NCBI RefSeq assembly: GCF_008086345.1
Contig: NZ_CP043006.1
Span: forward strand, 494,032-558,031
DNA from: Chitinophaga sp. XS-30
GTDB lineage: Bacteria; Bacteroidota; Bacteroidia; Chitinophagales; Chitinophagaceae
Direction of reading: 5' to 3'
Length of the DNA: 64,000 nucleotides
Below, in pieces: positions 44,612-54,027 of the stretch. A program made the translations under genes and the position numbers. The notes beneath the pieces were generated by a model. It saw only the letters and a list, made by a program, of their open reading frames with translations, was not told where the DNA came from and searched no databases. Position 1 is the first letter of the stretch, and the number at the start of each line of letters is the position of its first letter.

Positions 44612-46252
44612 TCAGGGTAACTCCCCTCCTTTCAAGAACGTCCAAACCACTTCCGCAGGCACCGCTATCGTACTGGTGCGGCTGTATCGCGCTATATTGA
44701 TGCCCTGAAAGCGCCCGTCCGCATCAAATACAGGCCCTCCGCACTGATCAGGCGTTAGTACGGCATCGTGCGCAAACACACGCGCAAACCCGTCTCTCCG
44801 CATGCTTTTACCACCGGCAAACATTTCCGCCGGATGATTGCCGGGTATCTGCGGCTTGTTTCCCAGTACCACCTGCTTTGTATAAAGACTGTCTCCCCGT
44901 TTCAGTTGCAGGGCAACGGTATCACCCGGCCAGTATGGCTGCAGTGCTTCGCCGTAGTCTTCCGCCTGCTGAAGCGCAATGCCATTGATGCTGATCACTT
45001 CATCTCCCACACTGAGGCCACCGGCGAAGGCGGGAGAATTTTTGCGCACAAAGGTGAGCAGCAGCGGGCCGCTTCTATGGGCAATAGAGGCGCCTAAAAA
45101 GCCAATGCTGTTGATCTTCGGCAGGCTGAAGGGAAGGCTTCCGGTTACACTGACGGCGTTGGATGTATCCAGGCGGGGGCTGACCAGGAATTTGCCGAGC
45201 TGTGCAAAGGACAGGCTGTCCGGCTTCTCCGCAGGAATGGCAATGCCATCCTTTATACCCTTTTTTACCTGTAACAGCACCAGGTCATTTTCCCGGTCGC
45301 GGCGCACAATGGTGGCTTTAACCTTTTGCCTGCCGAGCTGAACGAATGGCGCATCGCCCACCAGCGAACTTTTGCTCACGATATAACCGCCGGTGAATGC
45401 AGTACCATAGATATTTTCTGCTTTATGCTTTACCTGGCTGGTGATCAGCAAACAGGCCTTTTTAGCGGTACTGAAGATGGCGGGCAGGTTTTCAGGTACA
45501 GCATATGCTTTGAGCTGCGCGGCTTCAGGATCGTTGCCTACGGCATCGGTCACCTCCGGCATGGCGTTGTATTTCTTTGCCGTTTGCAGCGCTGTGCGGT
45601 ATTTGCGGTACAGGTCCACCGGAATTTCGTAGTTGAATGATTCGGGTATGTTAATGGCGCTGTGTATGCCTATTACGCGTCCCAGGAAATCGAACAGCGG
45701 GCCGCCGGAATCACCCGGTTCCATGATACAGGTGGATTGTAAAAAACCGCGCTCATTGCCAGTACTGGCAATGCGCCCGAAACGCACCGTGGGCAGCGGC
45801 TGGTTGAGCGATTCAGGATACGCGATGCTGATGCAGGGCTGATCCTGCTGCAACGAAGCAGAATAACCCATTTCCGCATACGGCCAGATGCCGGGCGTGA
45901 TGATCTTCATCCTGGACACATCGGGTACCGTGGGATCATCCGCCAGCTCTATTTTACCAAGCGCCAGGGCAATCGCTTCCCTGCCGTCCGGGAACATTAC
46001 TTTATAGGTTTTGCCGGGTGTGGATGTATGCGCCGCAGTGAGTATGTCACCGTCCGGACTCACCACTACCGCGCTGAACTGGGCGCTCATTTGCTGCCTG
46101 GAGGCAGTATCGTAACCCCACATGCGCACGCTGGCGGGATATGCTTTTGCAATGGCCTGCTGTACCATGGTTTCCAACGGGCCGGGGGCCTGAGCGTAAA
46201 CGCCGGAGGATATCATCATAAGGGCAATAACCAGCAGCTTGTATCTTTTCAT
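44612..46252 (-). CDS. Exported trypsin-like serine protease with an inserted PDZ domain
   Basis: The ATG at 46252 gives the signal peptide MKRYKLLVIALMMISSGVYA; an upstream start at 46288 would overlap a terminator. Of 546 residues, about 25-220 form a protease domain with His75 (LTAAHTS), a possible Asp111 and Ser182 in PGDSGGP. A second protease-like half (about 265-510) has NDLVLLQ (Asp323) but no matching His and, in place of Ser, Cys504 (DQCGGPVFD). A PDZ domain (about 395-465, with AFAGGLSVGDEVISINGIAL) sits between these two parts of the second half. So the first half can cleave, while the second is probably regulatory. It likely acts in the periplasm on misfolded or exported proteins. 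Confidence 0.86.
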   Translation of the reverse strand: MKRYKLLVIALMMISSGVYAQAPGPLETMVQQAIAKAYPASVRMWGYDTASRQQMSAQFSAVVVSPDGDILTAAHTSTPGKTYKVMFPDGREAIALALGKIELADDPTVPDVSRMKIITPGIWPYAEMGYSASLQQDQPCISIAYPESLNQPLPTVRFGRIASTGNERGFLQSTCIMEPGDSGGPLFDFLGRVIGIHSAINIPESFNYEIPVDLYRKYRTALQTAKKYNAMPEVTDAVGNDPEAAQLKAYAVPENLPAIFSTAKKACLLITSQVKHKAENIYGTAFTGGYIVSKSSLVGDAPFVQLGRQKVKATIVRRDRENDLVLLQVKKGIKDGIAIPAEKPDSLSFAQLGKFLVSPRLDTSNAVSVTGSLPFSLPKINSIGFLGASIAHRSGPLLLTFVRKNSPAFAGGLSVGDEVISINGIALQQAEDYGEALQPYWPGDTVALQLKRGDSLYTKQVVLGNKPQIPGNHPAEMFAGGKSMRRDGFARVFAHDAVLTPDQCGGPVFDADGRFQGINIARYSRTSTIAVPAEVVWTFLKGGELP

Positions 46253-46269
46253 CTGAAGAAGTAAAATGT

Positions 46270-46303
46270 AAGTATCCCGGCCAATCATTCAGCCGGGATA
46301 CTT
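46270..46303 (-). terminator. Hairpin between the TlpA-like gene and the protease gene
   Basis: A perfect 12-bp stem (46270-46281 with 46292-46303) has a 10-base loop. On the minus strand it is followed by ACATTTTAC, a modest T run. It ends the TlpA-like gene or weakens read-through into the protease gene. Confidence 0.75.
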
Positions 46304-46332
46304 TACGTTGACATAGAGAAAAATAGAAAAAA

Positions 46333-47475
46333 TCAGTTGTTGAAGATCTCGGACAGCTTCTCATTCAGCTTTTCGCCACGTACATTGTCCGCAATGATCT
46401 TGCCGTCCCTGTCTATAAGATAACAGGCCGGTACGCCTCTAACGCCATACAACCGGCCGGCGGCATTGTTCCAGCCTTTCAGGTCGGATACATGCAGCCA
46501 GGGAAGCCCGTCCTCTTCAATCGCCTGAAGCCAGTCCTTCTTCTTGGCATCCAGTGACACGGACAGGATTTCGAAGCCTTTGTCCTTATAGATCTTGTAT
46601 TGTTTCAGCATATTGGGGTTCTCCGCACGGCAGGGGCTGCACCAGCTGGCCCAGAAGTCCAGCAGCACTACCTTTCCTTTGAGATCGGCCAGGGAGAGCG
46701 GTTTATCGTTAATATCATTCTGGGTAAAATCGGGAGCCGGTTTGCCAATGGCAGTAAGGCGTTCGGCGGCGATGCGCTGCTCCAGTTCCTTCGCCATATC
46801 TGTGCTGCGGAGATCTTTATCCAGCGCTTTCAGCAGTTTTTCAGCGGTAGCCATATCTGCATACGAGCCGGCTACTTCTGATAATCCGGTGAGCGCGAAA
46901 TAAGAGCCCGGGTTGTTCTTTGTAAATTCGATCTGCTTCAGTCCACGTTGTTTCCTCAGTTCCGTTTGCCGGGCGTTAAGCGCGGCCATGAATTCCGGGT
47001 CCTGCCGGTCTTGCGGAGCCGCCTCTGCATATTCTTTCTGATATTGAGCGGTAAGCGCCATAATGGAGCCGCCGATCGCTTTGTTGTAAGCGGCGTGCTC
47101 GTCGTATATTTTGGAGCCTGTAAAAGCAGCGGTGCTTAAGGAGTCTTTGGAAGTTATCGTGATCTCCTCCGGCCCGAAATAAAAATAGATCACATCGGCG
47201 CCGGGTGAGTAGATGGAAAACGGCTTGCCTTTACCTTCATGATCGAGGGACATCCGGGCGGTGGTGTAACCGGTAACGGCGCCGCTGAGCTTGAATTCGC
47301 CATTGATCACGTTGGCCGAATCTTCTTTACCCTGCCCGGTGGCATCGGAATAATCGATATAAATTTTCGCCGGCTTATCCAGGCTACCGAGCTTCCCGGT
47401 GATGCTGAAGCTGGATTTCTGCGCAAAAACCGCTACAGGAGCCAATACTGCGAAAAACAAGGATCTCACTTTCAT
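46333..47475 (-). CDS. TlpA-like thiol-disulfide reductase with DUF4369 N-terminal domain
   Basis: This 380-residue protein has a signal peptide (MKVRSLFFAVLAPVAVFAQ), an N-terminal DUF4369 beta domain (about 22-120) and a C-terminal thioredoxin-like domain with active site WCSPC in LDFWASWCSPCRAENPN and the cis-proline in GVRGVPACYLID. These proteins keep disulfides of exported proteins or cytochromes reduced. DUF4369-TlpA fusions are common in Bacteroidota. Other cytochrome-domain genes are far away in the window, so the partner is unknown. Confidence 0.93.
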   Translation of the reverse strand: MKVRSLFFAVLAPVAVFAQKSSFSITGKLGSLDKPAKIYIDYSDATGQGKEDSANVINGEFKLSGAVTGYTTARMSLDHEGKGKPFSIYSPGADVIYFYFGPEEITITSKDSLSTAAFTGSKIYDEHAAYNKAIGGSIMALTAQYQKEYAEAAPQDRQDPEFMAALNARQTELRKQRGLKQIEFTKNNPGSYFALTGLSEVAGSYADMATAEKLLKALDKDLRSTDMAKELEQRIAAERLTAIGKPAPDFTQNDINDKPLSLADLKGKVVLLDFWASWCSPCRAENPNMLKQYKIYKDKGFEILSVSLDAKKKDWLQAIEEDGLPWLHVSDLKGWNNAAGRLYGVRGVPACYLIDRDGKIIADNVRGEKLNEKLSEIFNN

Positions 47476-47574
47476 GTAATTGTTGGTTTTTTTGGTAAAA
47501 AAGGCGCATTCATCTGAAAACAGACCCGCCTGTCCACTATAATAAAGTGAGATACCTTGATTTTCTTAGCGTTT

Positions 47575-48558
47575 TCAGGAAAATAATTTGCTTTTGATCA
47601 CCGCGGCGGCCTGCTCAATAGCGGTTTTTACGGCCGGAACATCCGCCAGCGGGTTCAGCAATCCGTAGTCATGGATCAGCCCGCTGTACCGCGTGAGGGT
47701 AACGGGCACGCCGGCCTCGTTCAATTTTCTGGCATAAGCTTCGCCTTCATCGCGCAGTACATCATTTTCCGCGGTCTGCACCAGTGCGGGCGGCAGGCCC
47801 TTCAGCTCCTCCGGTGCGGCCTGAAGCGGCGAGGCGTATTTTTCCTTTCGTTGTTCCCCGGCAGGGAGATAATTGTCCCAGAACCATTGCATCATGTTCC
47901 GGGTGAGGAACCTGCCTTCGCTGAACTGGAGGTACGAAGGCGTATCAAAATCGGCATCGGTCACCGGCCATAGCAAGACCTGCAGTTTTATGGCCGGGCC
48001 TTTTTTGTCTTTGGCCATCAGGGCGGTCACGGCAGCCATGTTCCCACCCACGCTGTTGCCCGCTACCGCCAGATTTTTCCCGTTCACGCCGATCTCCTCA
48101 CCATGCTCCGCTACCCATGCGGTGGCGGCATAGATCTGGTTGATGGCGGTCGGGTAGCGGGCTTCGGGCGATGGCGTGTAATCCGGGAATACGGCTACGG
48201 CGCCGCTGGCGACCACAAGGTCCCTTACCAGCCTCCGGTGGGTGGAATAATCGCCCAGCACCCAGCCGCCGCCGTGGATGAAGATGAACACCGGCAAACC
48301 GGGTCCGGCGTTTTGAGGGCTGGTGATGTGGATGTTAACGGTTTCCCCGTTCTGCGTAATGGTCCTTTCCGTTTCCCTGATGCCGGAATAATCCACTTGT
48401 ACGGATTCCTGTGCGCCGGTGAGCACCTGGCGGGCATCGGTGGGGCTCAATTGCTCCAGGGGCTTTCCGCCGCCGGAGTTAAGGGCTTTGAGGAAGGAGC
48501 GCACTTCGGCGAAGATCTGCGGATCTTCCTCCGCTTTGAGGTTTTTTTGCGGTTCCAT
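47575..48558 (-). CDS. Alpha/beta hydrolase, HSL-type esterase
   Basis: This 327-residue protein has an oxyanion-hole motif FIHGGGWVLGDYSTH, nucleophile elbow GNSVGGNMA (Ser), an acidic residue probably in TAENDVLRDEGEAYAR, and a His in LIHDYGLLN. It has no signal peptide, so it works in the cytoplasm. It belongs to the hormone-sensitive-lipase-like esterases acting on small esters. A Crp/Fnr regulator gene lies upstream on the same strand (76 bases) and may control it. Nothing odd is seen in length. Confidence 0.93.
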   Translation of the reverse strand: MEPQKNLKAEEDPQIFAEVRSFLKALNSGGGKPLEQLSPTDARQVLTGAQESVQVDYSGIRETERTITQNGETVNIHITSPQNAGPGLPVFIFIHGGGWVLGDYSTHRRLVRDLVVASGAVAVFPDYTPSPEARYPTAINQIYAATAWVAEHGEEIGVNGKNLAVAGNSVGGNMAAVTALMAKDKKGPAIKLQVLLWPVTDADFDTPSYLQFSEGRFLTRNMMQWFWDNYLPAGEQRKEKYASPLQAAPEELKGLPPALVQTAENDVLRDEGEAYARKLNEAGVPVTLTRYSGLIHDYGLLNPLADVPAVKTAIEQAAAVIKSKLFS

Positions 48559-48634
48559 GATGAATGTGTTTGATATGGTGAATAATTGATCAATGATCGG
48601 TGCGATGAAGCTCGTTCAGGAAAATGGCTGGTGA

Positions 48635-49234
48635 TTAGATGGCTTGTCCGTCTTTCTTCCGTTGTACCTGCTTCTTCCTCAGCTCGCTCAGGTATTCCGG
48701 CGTAAATCCCAGAAACGACGCCAATACTTTTTGCGGCACCCGCTGGATAAAATCCGGATAGCTGGCGGTGAACAATTCATAGAACGCTTCTTTTGACAGG
48801 CGGAGGATGTATTTCACCCGGAATAGCGAAGCGGAATACGCCCGTTCGTAAATAAGCCGGAAATACCTTTCCATTGCCGGATATTCCCTCAGCATACTAT
48901 CCATGGCATCCTTGTCTATTTCCAGCACTTCGGTATCTTCAAGCGCCTGCACGGAAAAAGAAGCTTTCCTGCGTTTGTTAAAAGCATCGATATCTGTCAT
49001 CCACCAGTTTTCCAATGCAAACTGTATGGTTTGTTCATTCCCGTTCTCATCCAGGAAAAACATCCTGAGACAGCCTTTCACCACAAAATAATTCTTCCGG
49101 CAGGTCTTCCCTTCCGTGATCAGATGTTGTTTTTTCTTCACCCGGAGCGGATTGAAATACGGCAGGACCGAAGCGATCACATTTTTATCGATGTCAATAT
49201 GTTTTTTGATATGATCAAACAGCGCTTCGGACAT
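48635..49234 (-). CDS. Crp/Fnr-family transcriptional regulator
   Basis: The ATG at 49234 gives MSEALFDHIKKHIDIDKN; upstream frame to 49321 is not needed. The 199-residue product has a beta roll (about 15-115, with KNYFVVKGCLRMFFLDENGN) and a C-terminal helix-turn-helix (VPQKVLASFLGFTPEYLSE). It is the third of four such genes in 14 kb. Its likely target is the hydrolase gene directly downstream. Confidence 0.93.
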   Translation of the reverse strand: MSEALFDHIKKHIDIDKNVIASVLPYFNPLRVKKKQHLITEGKTCRKNYFVVKGCLRMFFLDENGNEQTIQFALENWWMTDIDAFNKRRKASFSVQALEDTEVLEIDKDAMDSMLREYPAMERYFRLIYERAYSASLFRVKYILRLSKEAFYELFTASYPDFIQRVPQKVLASFLGFTPEYLSELRKKQVQRKKDGQAI

Positions 49235-49370
49235 ATACCGGTAATTTACAAAAAAACCATCTTGCCGGAAAATGCAAATGCCGGCCGGGACAACAAGGCC
49301 TCCTGTTGCGCCGGTTCGCAATTAAGCCTAGATTTACATCAACCTTTCCATTAACATTAAAAAGCAGGGT

Positions 49371-49718
49371 ATGGCTTATGACCTCAAACTCGCCGAAAGG
49401 ATACGGGAATACCTGGAAAAAATTCCCGGGCTGAATATTGAAGAAAAGAAAATGTTCCGCGGCCTCACTTTTATGGTCAACGGAAAAATGTGCGTTAACG
49501 TCAGCGGCACGAACCTCATGTGCCGTTTCGATCCGGGCCTCCAGGAGGAGATCATGGGCAGAAGGAGTGTATTGCCCGTGATCATGAAAGGGAATGAATA
49601 TAAAGGCTATTGTTATGTTGAGCCCGCCGGATGCAGATCGAAAACCGACTTCGAATACTGGGTTGATCTGTGCCTGGCGTATAACAAACAGGCAAAATCC
49701 TCAAAAAAATCCCGGTGA
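49371..49718 (+). CDS. TfoX/Sxy N-terminal domain protein
   Basis: This 115-residue protein matches the TfoX N-terminal domain: IPGLNIEEKKMFRGLTFMVN near the start, then CVNVSGTNLMCRFDPG and GYCYVEPAG. In gamma-proteobacteria TfoX controls DNA uptake, but these short single-domain forms in Bacteroidota have no proven role. A near-consensus -7 element TAGATTTA lies about 40 bases before the ATG. It is a single-gene unit. Confidence 0.9.
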   Translation: MAYDLKLAERIREYLEKIPGLNIEEKKMFRGLTFMVNGKMCVNVSGTNLMCRFDPGLQEEIMGRRSVLPVIMKGNEYKGYCYVEPAGCRSKTDFEYWVDLCLAYNKQAKSSKKSR

Positions 49719-49791
49719 GGATGTCCTGTTTCCCGCATCCCGATTGATATAGTGTTGTAATGCATATTTACTCACTTAAAAAATTAACAAG

Positions 49792-50136
49792 ATGAAAGAA
49801 TTCATGTTGATCTTCAGGCATGAGGATGGGGCCAGGGTGGCTTCTCCGGAACAGATACAGGTATGGATGAAGCAGACGATGGACTGGCTTGGCGGGATCG
49901 CTGCGCAAAACCGGCTGGTCAGCCAGGGTAACGGCCTTTCTTTTGGCGACAGCCGGGTGGTGCGTCATGGGAATATTGTGACCAACGGGCCTTTCGGCGA
50001 GATCAAGGAAACCATTGGCGGTTACGTTATTGTGCAGGCCGAATCTGTGGAAGAAGCCGTTGAATTTGCCAAAGGCAGCCCGGTATTGCAGGGGGAAGGC
50101 AACAGTGTGGAAGTACGTCCCATCGCAGGGCATTAA
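49792..50136 (+). CDS. YCII-related (DGPF) domain protein
   Basis: This 114-residue protein begins MKEFMLIFRHEDGARVASPE and contains the family mark DGPF-like NGPFGEIKETIGGYVIV, then a C-terminal helix (VEEAVEFAKGSPVL). YCII domains are small dimeric folds with a His-Asp pair and are often encoded next to DUF6596 sigma factors; the sigma gene here starts 2 bases after its stop. The role is unknown, possibly sensing for the sigma factor. Confidence 0.92.
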   Translation: MKEFMLIFRHEDGARVASPEQIQVWMKQTMDWLGGIAAQNRLVSQGNGLSFGDSRVVRHGNIVTNGPFGEIKETIGGYVIVQAESVEEAVEFAKGSPVLQGEGNSVEVRPIAGH

Positions 50137-50138
50137 GC

Positions 50139-51419
50139 ATGCGGACCATGGAGCATCAGGCATTGATACCGCATTTATTCCGGACAGAGGCAGGCAGGAT
50201 CACTGCTGTGCTTTGCAGGAATTTCGGGCTGGAGCACATCGGGGCTGCGGAGGATATTACCAGCGAAACCTTCATGGCCGCGCTGGAAACCTGGCCATAC
50301 AAAGGCATTCCTGAAAACCCGGCTGCCTGGCTCCATGCCGTTGCCAAAAACAAAGCCCGCAACTACCTGGCGCGCCACCAGCGCTTTACCGGGAAGGTGG
50401 CGCCCCGGTTGCGGGAAGACGGCGCCTCCACAATTCCTGAAACGGAGATCGATCTGTCAGACAACAATATCACGGACAGCCAGCTGCAAATGCTGTTCGC
50501 CATCTGTCACCCCGCTATTCCCGTGGAAGCGCAGATCGCGCTGGCGTTGCGCATCCTCTGCGGGTTCGGGATCGGGGAAATTGCCCATGCCTTCCTGGTG
50601 AGTCCGGACACCATCAGCAAACGCCTTACGCGGGCAAAAGAAAAACTGAGAACGGCTAAAGACCTGCCGGTATTCCCTTCCGGCCAGGAGATCAACAACC
50701 GGCTGGATGCCGTGCTCCTTACGCTCTATCTTCTGTTCAACGAAGGCTGTTATTCGGAAACGCAGGACACCGTGCTGCGGGAAGACCTTTGCCTGGAAGC
50801 CATGCGGCTGACCTACCTTCTGCTTGGCAACAACAGCACCAATCAGCCGGAAGTAAATGCCCTGCTGGCGCTGATGTGCTTTCACGCTTCCAGGTTTCCG
50901 GCCCGGAAAGACCGGCAGGGCGGCATCATCCTGTACCACGACCAGGACGAGTCGCGCTGGGACGCAGCGCTGATCGCCAAAGGCGCGGAGTTCCTGCACC
51001 GGGCATCAACCGGCAACAGGGTTTCCAGGTACCACCTGGAGGCCAGCATTGCTTACTGGCATACGATCAGGACAGATTCGGAAGAGAAATGGGAAAACAT
51101 CCTCCAACTGTACAACCAGCTATTGACGATCGCCTATTCTCCCGTGGCGGCGCTCAACCGCACTTTTGCGTTGTCGAAAACCAAGGGTAAGCCCGAAGCC
51201 ATCAAAGCGGCGGTAAAACTGCAGCTGACGGACAATCCGTATTATCATGCCCTGCTGGGCGAATTGTATGTTGATATCGATAACGCACAGGCCAGGAAGC
51301 ATTTTGAAACCGCCCATGCCCTGGCCGGAACGGCCGGGGACAAGCGGGTGTTGCAGACGAGGCTGGACGCGCTGGCGGATCAAGGGGAACACGCCGCTAA
51401 AAACTCAGGGCTCCCGTAA
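50139..51419 (+). CDS. RNA polymerase sigma factor with DUF6596 C-terminal region
   Basis: This 426-residue protein has sigma region 2 (EDITSETFMAALETWPYKG, about 27-45), region 4 with FGIGEIAHAFLVSPDTIS near 145-165, and a long helical C-terminal region (about 185-410) that is the DUF6596 family with TPR-like helices (RLTYLLLGNNST, LHRASTGNRVSRYHLEASIA). This class pairs with YCII or SnoaL-like genes; a YCII gene is directly upstream and an NTF2-like gene follows convergently. The target promoters are unknown. Confidence 0.93.
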   Translation: MRTMEHQALIPHLFRTEAGRITAVLCRNFGLEHIGAAEDITSETFMAALETWPYKGIPENPAAWLHAVAKNKARNYLARHQRFTGKVAPRLREDGASTIPETEIDLSDNNITDSQLQMLFAICHPAIPVEAQIALALRILCGFGIGEIAHAFLVSPDTISKRLTRAKEKLRTAKDLPVFPSGQEINNRLDAVLLTLYLLFNEGCYSETQDTVLREDLCLEAMRLTYLLLGNNSTNQPEVNALLALMCFHASRFPARKDRQGGIILYHDQDESRWDAALIAKGAEFLHRASTGNRVSRYHLEASIAYWHTIRTDSEEKWENILQLYNQLLTIAYSPVAALNRTFALSKTKGKPEAIKAAVKLQLTDNPYYHALLGELYVDIDNAQARKHFETAHALAGTAGDKRVLQTRLDALADQGEHAAKNSGLP

Positions 51420-51431
51420 CCGGAAGCCCTG
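51406..51431 (-). terminator. Terminator of the NTF2-like gene, minus strand
   Basis: Stem CAGGGCT with AGCCCTG, 12-base loop; on the minus strand it is followed by GAGTTTTTAG. It overlaps the sigma gene stop codon. Confidence 0.72.
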
Positions 51432-51472
51432 AAGTATCAACAGAAGGGCAGGGAATTCTCCCTTTCATGGGA

Positions 51473-51832
51473 TCACTGCGGTTGTTTCTGCTCAAATACC
51501 ATATAGCTGCTGATCTTTTTCACTTTCCCCTTTTCCAGCTCATACACATCACAGAAAAAACAGTTCCTGGGTTGCCCGTTCTCGTCCACAGAAGCGATGA
51601 AGCCGGTCCCGGCCACTTTGTCGCCATCAACGATCAGGTCCCCAATGGTAGCGGAGGTCATGGGCGGTACGGACTTGAAGAATTCGCGCAAAGCCTCTTT
51701 GCCCGGCGCCAGGTCAAAAAAGCCCGGCCAGCCCATTTGTATGTCATCTGTCGCGTGCGAAAGAACGGTCTCAATGTCCAGCCGCAGAAAAGCATCAATA
51801 ACCTGTTTAACTACTTCCTTGTTGTTCATCAT
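51473..51832 (-). CDS. NTF2-like / SnoaL-type protein
   Basis: This 119-residue protein has the cone-shaped NTF2 fold pattern: VVKQVIDAFLRLDIETVLSH, then WPGFFDLAPGKEALREFF and a beta sheet ending CDVYELEKGKVKKISSYMVF. Members bind or convert small hydrophobic molecules, or only bind them; no catalytic residues are assignable. It has its own terminator and sits between the sigma gene and the glycosidase-amidase gene. Confidence 0.9.
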   Translation of the reverse strand: MMNNKEVVKQVIDAFLRLDIETVLSHATDDIQMGWPGFFDLAPGKEALREFFKSVPPMTSATIGDLIVDGDKVAGTGFIASVDENGQPRNCFFCDVYELEKGKVKKISSYMVFEQKQPQ

Positions 51833-51943
51833 ACATAGATTTGATTAGGAAAAAATATCGCGAAGGATACCTGCGATGTTCATTTGCCAGTCAAAAATAA
51901 ATATGGCTGCGCCGGGAAAATAGCATAAATCCGACATGTCGCG

Positions 51944-53953
51944 TCATTGCGCCACCAGCAAGGTTTTCACCCGTTCCCTGATATATCCGTTCTGCAGATA
52001 ATGGTAAAGGTTCTTCCCGGGGCAATCGGTCTGGCTGGAATGATCGCGGTGGGAGGCAATGCTGTCTGCCGGGATGTTATACTTTTTACTGGCGTGGGCC
52101 AGCAGCCTGGTCAGCGCATCCAGTTGCCGGGGGTCCACTTCCTGCACTTCCAGGTTGCCGAGGCAGGTGATCAGCAGATGGCCGGAAGGGTCATATTCTG
52201 TGGCCGTCTCCCCAGCGGTGTATACATCGCGGCCTTCGTAGATGGTGCCGTCCGGTGCTATCAGGAAGTGATAGGGAATATCGCTCCATTTCCGGTCCGG
52301 CCCCATGCCCCAGACCTGCACATTACGGATCTTCCGGGCGGCATCTTCATTTGGCCCGAAGCGGGTGCCTTCATGATGGATGGTGATCTTTACCGGCTGA
52401 TGCTGTTTATATGGCCGCGCGGGAACGGCGTTCCAGCCGGAACGCGGTACAATGGCCACATCGGTGAGGGTTAACAGCTGTTCTTTAAAGGCGCTTTCAT
52501 TACCGGTACGGTCCACCGCGGTAACGGCAATATGGCTCAGGCGGTGCCGCCCCTGCTGAATATCGATCAATGCGGTGCGGTCGCTACGGTTGACGATCCT
52601 GTACGTCCACTTGTTGCCGTATTTCATATGCACTACCCAGCGGAACACGTCATTCGCATCGGTATGCGACCAGCTTGCGCGCACCTGCGTACCTTGCTGT
52701 GCGGCCTGTACCACCGGCATAGCAGGCGGCTCCGCGTCCAGCCAGGGGCTGGCCGGCACCAGGGCGTCATTGCTGTAGGGGCCGCGCAGCAGGGCCTGGG
52801 ACATATTGGGATTGCTCACCACGGAAGAGAGGTTCCAGTGTACCGCGCCTTTGCTGGCCGGCAGCATGCCGCGCGTGATCATGATCTGGCTCATGGTCTC
52901 CTGTACGTTCAACGCGCCGGTATCCCGCCCGATGCTCATGCCCGGCCACAGGTGACGGGCCTGCGTATTTTCATTCGCCCACCAGCCCAGCAATACCGGG
53001 AAACTCAAGGGTATGCGGTTGATGGGCCAGTATAACTGCGGTGTGAAATAATCGATCCAGCCCTTGTTCAGCCAAAGCCGGGCATCGGCATATAATTCAT
53101 CGTACTGATCAAACTCCGTAGCGCCGGGAGGATGGCCGGGGCGGTACACCCCGAAGGGGCTAAGCCCGAACTTCACATGCGGTTTCAGGACTTTGATCTC
53201 CCGGTACACCCGCTGTATGAACGTATTCACGGCATCCCTCCGCCAGTCTCCCCGCGAAAGCCTGCCTCCGGAAGCCTGGTAAGCTTTCCAGCTGGTGCTG
53301 TCCGGGAAATCCTCGCCGAAATTATAGGAAGGGTAGGGATAGAAATAATCATCGAAATGCACCCCATCGATATCATACCGTTTCACAATATCCATCACTA
53401 CGGCAGCGGAATGGTCCTGCGTAGCTTTCAGGGCGGGATCGAACCACCAGTATCCTTCTTTAAGGAAAACCACCAGTTCCGGCCTTTTCTTCACAATGGA
53501 AGAAGCCGAGACCTCGCCGCCGACTTTATGATGGGCGCGATAGGGATTCAGCCATACATGCAGCTCCAGCCCGCGTTCATGGGCTTCCTTCGTCCAGAAT
53601 TCCAGCGGATCGTAATAAGGGGATGGCGCTTCTCCCTGTGTGCCGGTGAGGTAATACGACCAGGGCTCCAGTTCGCTTTTGTACAAGGCATCAGCCTGGG
53701 GGCGTACCTGGAAGATGACTGCATTAAAGTGATGCTCCTGCAGGAAATCCAGCAGCCGGATGGCTTCTGCCTGCTGCTCCGCTGTGCTCAGGCCGGGTTT
53801 GGAGGGCCAGTCGATATTAGCGACCGTGGCTACCCAGGCCGCACGGAATTCCGCCGCCGCTTTAGGGGTGGATGGCGGAAGTGTTTGTGTAACAGGTTTT
53901 GTTGAAATACAGGCTTGCAACAATAAGAGTGCGAATAAGGCGTATCTGTGCAT
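51944..53953 (-). CDS. GHL10-type glycoside-hydrolase-like lipoprotein fused to an N-acetylmuramoyl-L-alanine amidase
   Basis: This is a 669-residue protein. The lipobox LLQAC (Cys15) anchors it to a membrane. Residues about 30-400 are the GHL10 (DUF187) TIM barrel with AAWVATVANIDWPS, LHVWLNPYRAH and VHFDDYFYPYP. A fibronectin-like stretch (about 405-490) follows, then an amidase_2 domain (about 510-650) with ITIHHEGT, IPYHFLI, ASHRDHSSQTDCPG and the zinc ligands His, His and Cys in these motifs. It may cut glycan strands or extracellular glycans and peptidoglycan stem peptides at the same site. It is a single-gene unit. Confidence 0.9.
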   Translation of the reverse strand: MHRYALFALLLLQACISTKPVTQTLPPSTPKAAAEFRAAWVATVANIDWPSKPGLSTAEQQAEAIRLLDFLQEHHFNAVIFQVRPQADALYKSELEPWSYYLTGTQGEAPSPYYDPLEFWTKEAHERGLELHVWLNPYRAHHKVGGEVSASSIVKKRPELVVFLKEGYWWFDPALKATQDHSAAVVMDIVKRYDIDGVHFDDYFYPYPSYNFGEDFPDSTSWKAYQASGGRLSRGDWRRDAVNTFIQRVYREIKVLKPHVKFGLSPFGVYRPGHPPGATEFDQYDELYADARLWLNKGWIDYFTPQLYWPINRIPLSFPVLLGWWANENTQARHLWPGMSIGRDTGALNVQETMSQIMITRGMLPASKGAVHWNLSSVVSNPNMSQALLRGPYSNDALVPASPWLDAEPPAMPVVQAAQQGTQVRASWSHTDANDVFRWVVHMKYGNKWTYRIVNRSDRTALIDIQQGRHRLSHIAVTAVDRTGNESAFKEQLLTLTDVAIVPRSGWNAVPARPYKQHQPVKITIHHEGTRFGPNEDAARKIRNVQVWGMGPDRKWSDIPYHFLIAPDGTIYEGRDVYTAGETATEYDPSGHLLITCLGNLEVQEVDPRQLDALTRLLAHASKKYNIPADSIASHRDHSSQTDCPGKNLYHYLQNGYIRERVKTLLVAQ

Positions 53954-54027
53954 ATGCTAAAAATACAGAAAGTTAGTCCTGTTAGCAAGCGCATACCCCA
54001 TGATGCGGCATGTTTTCCACACCGGCA

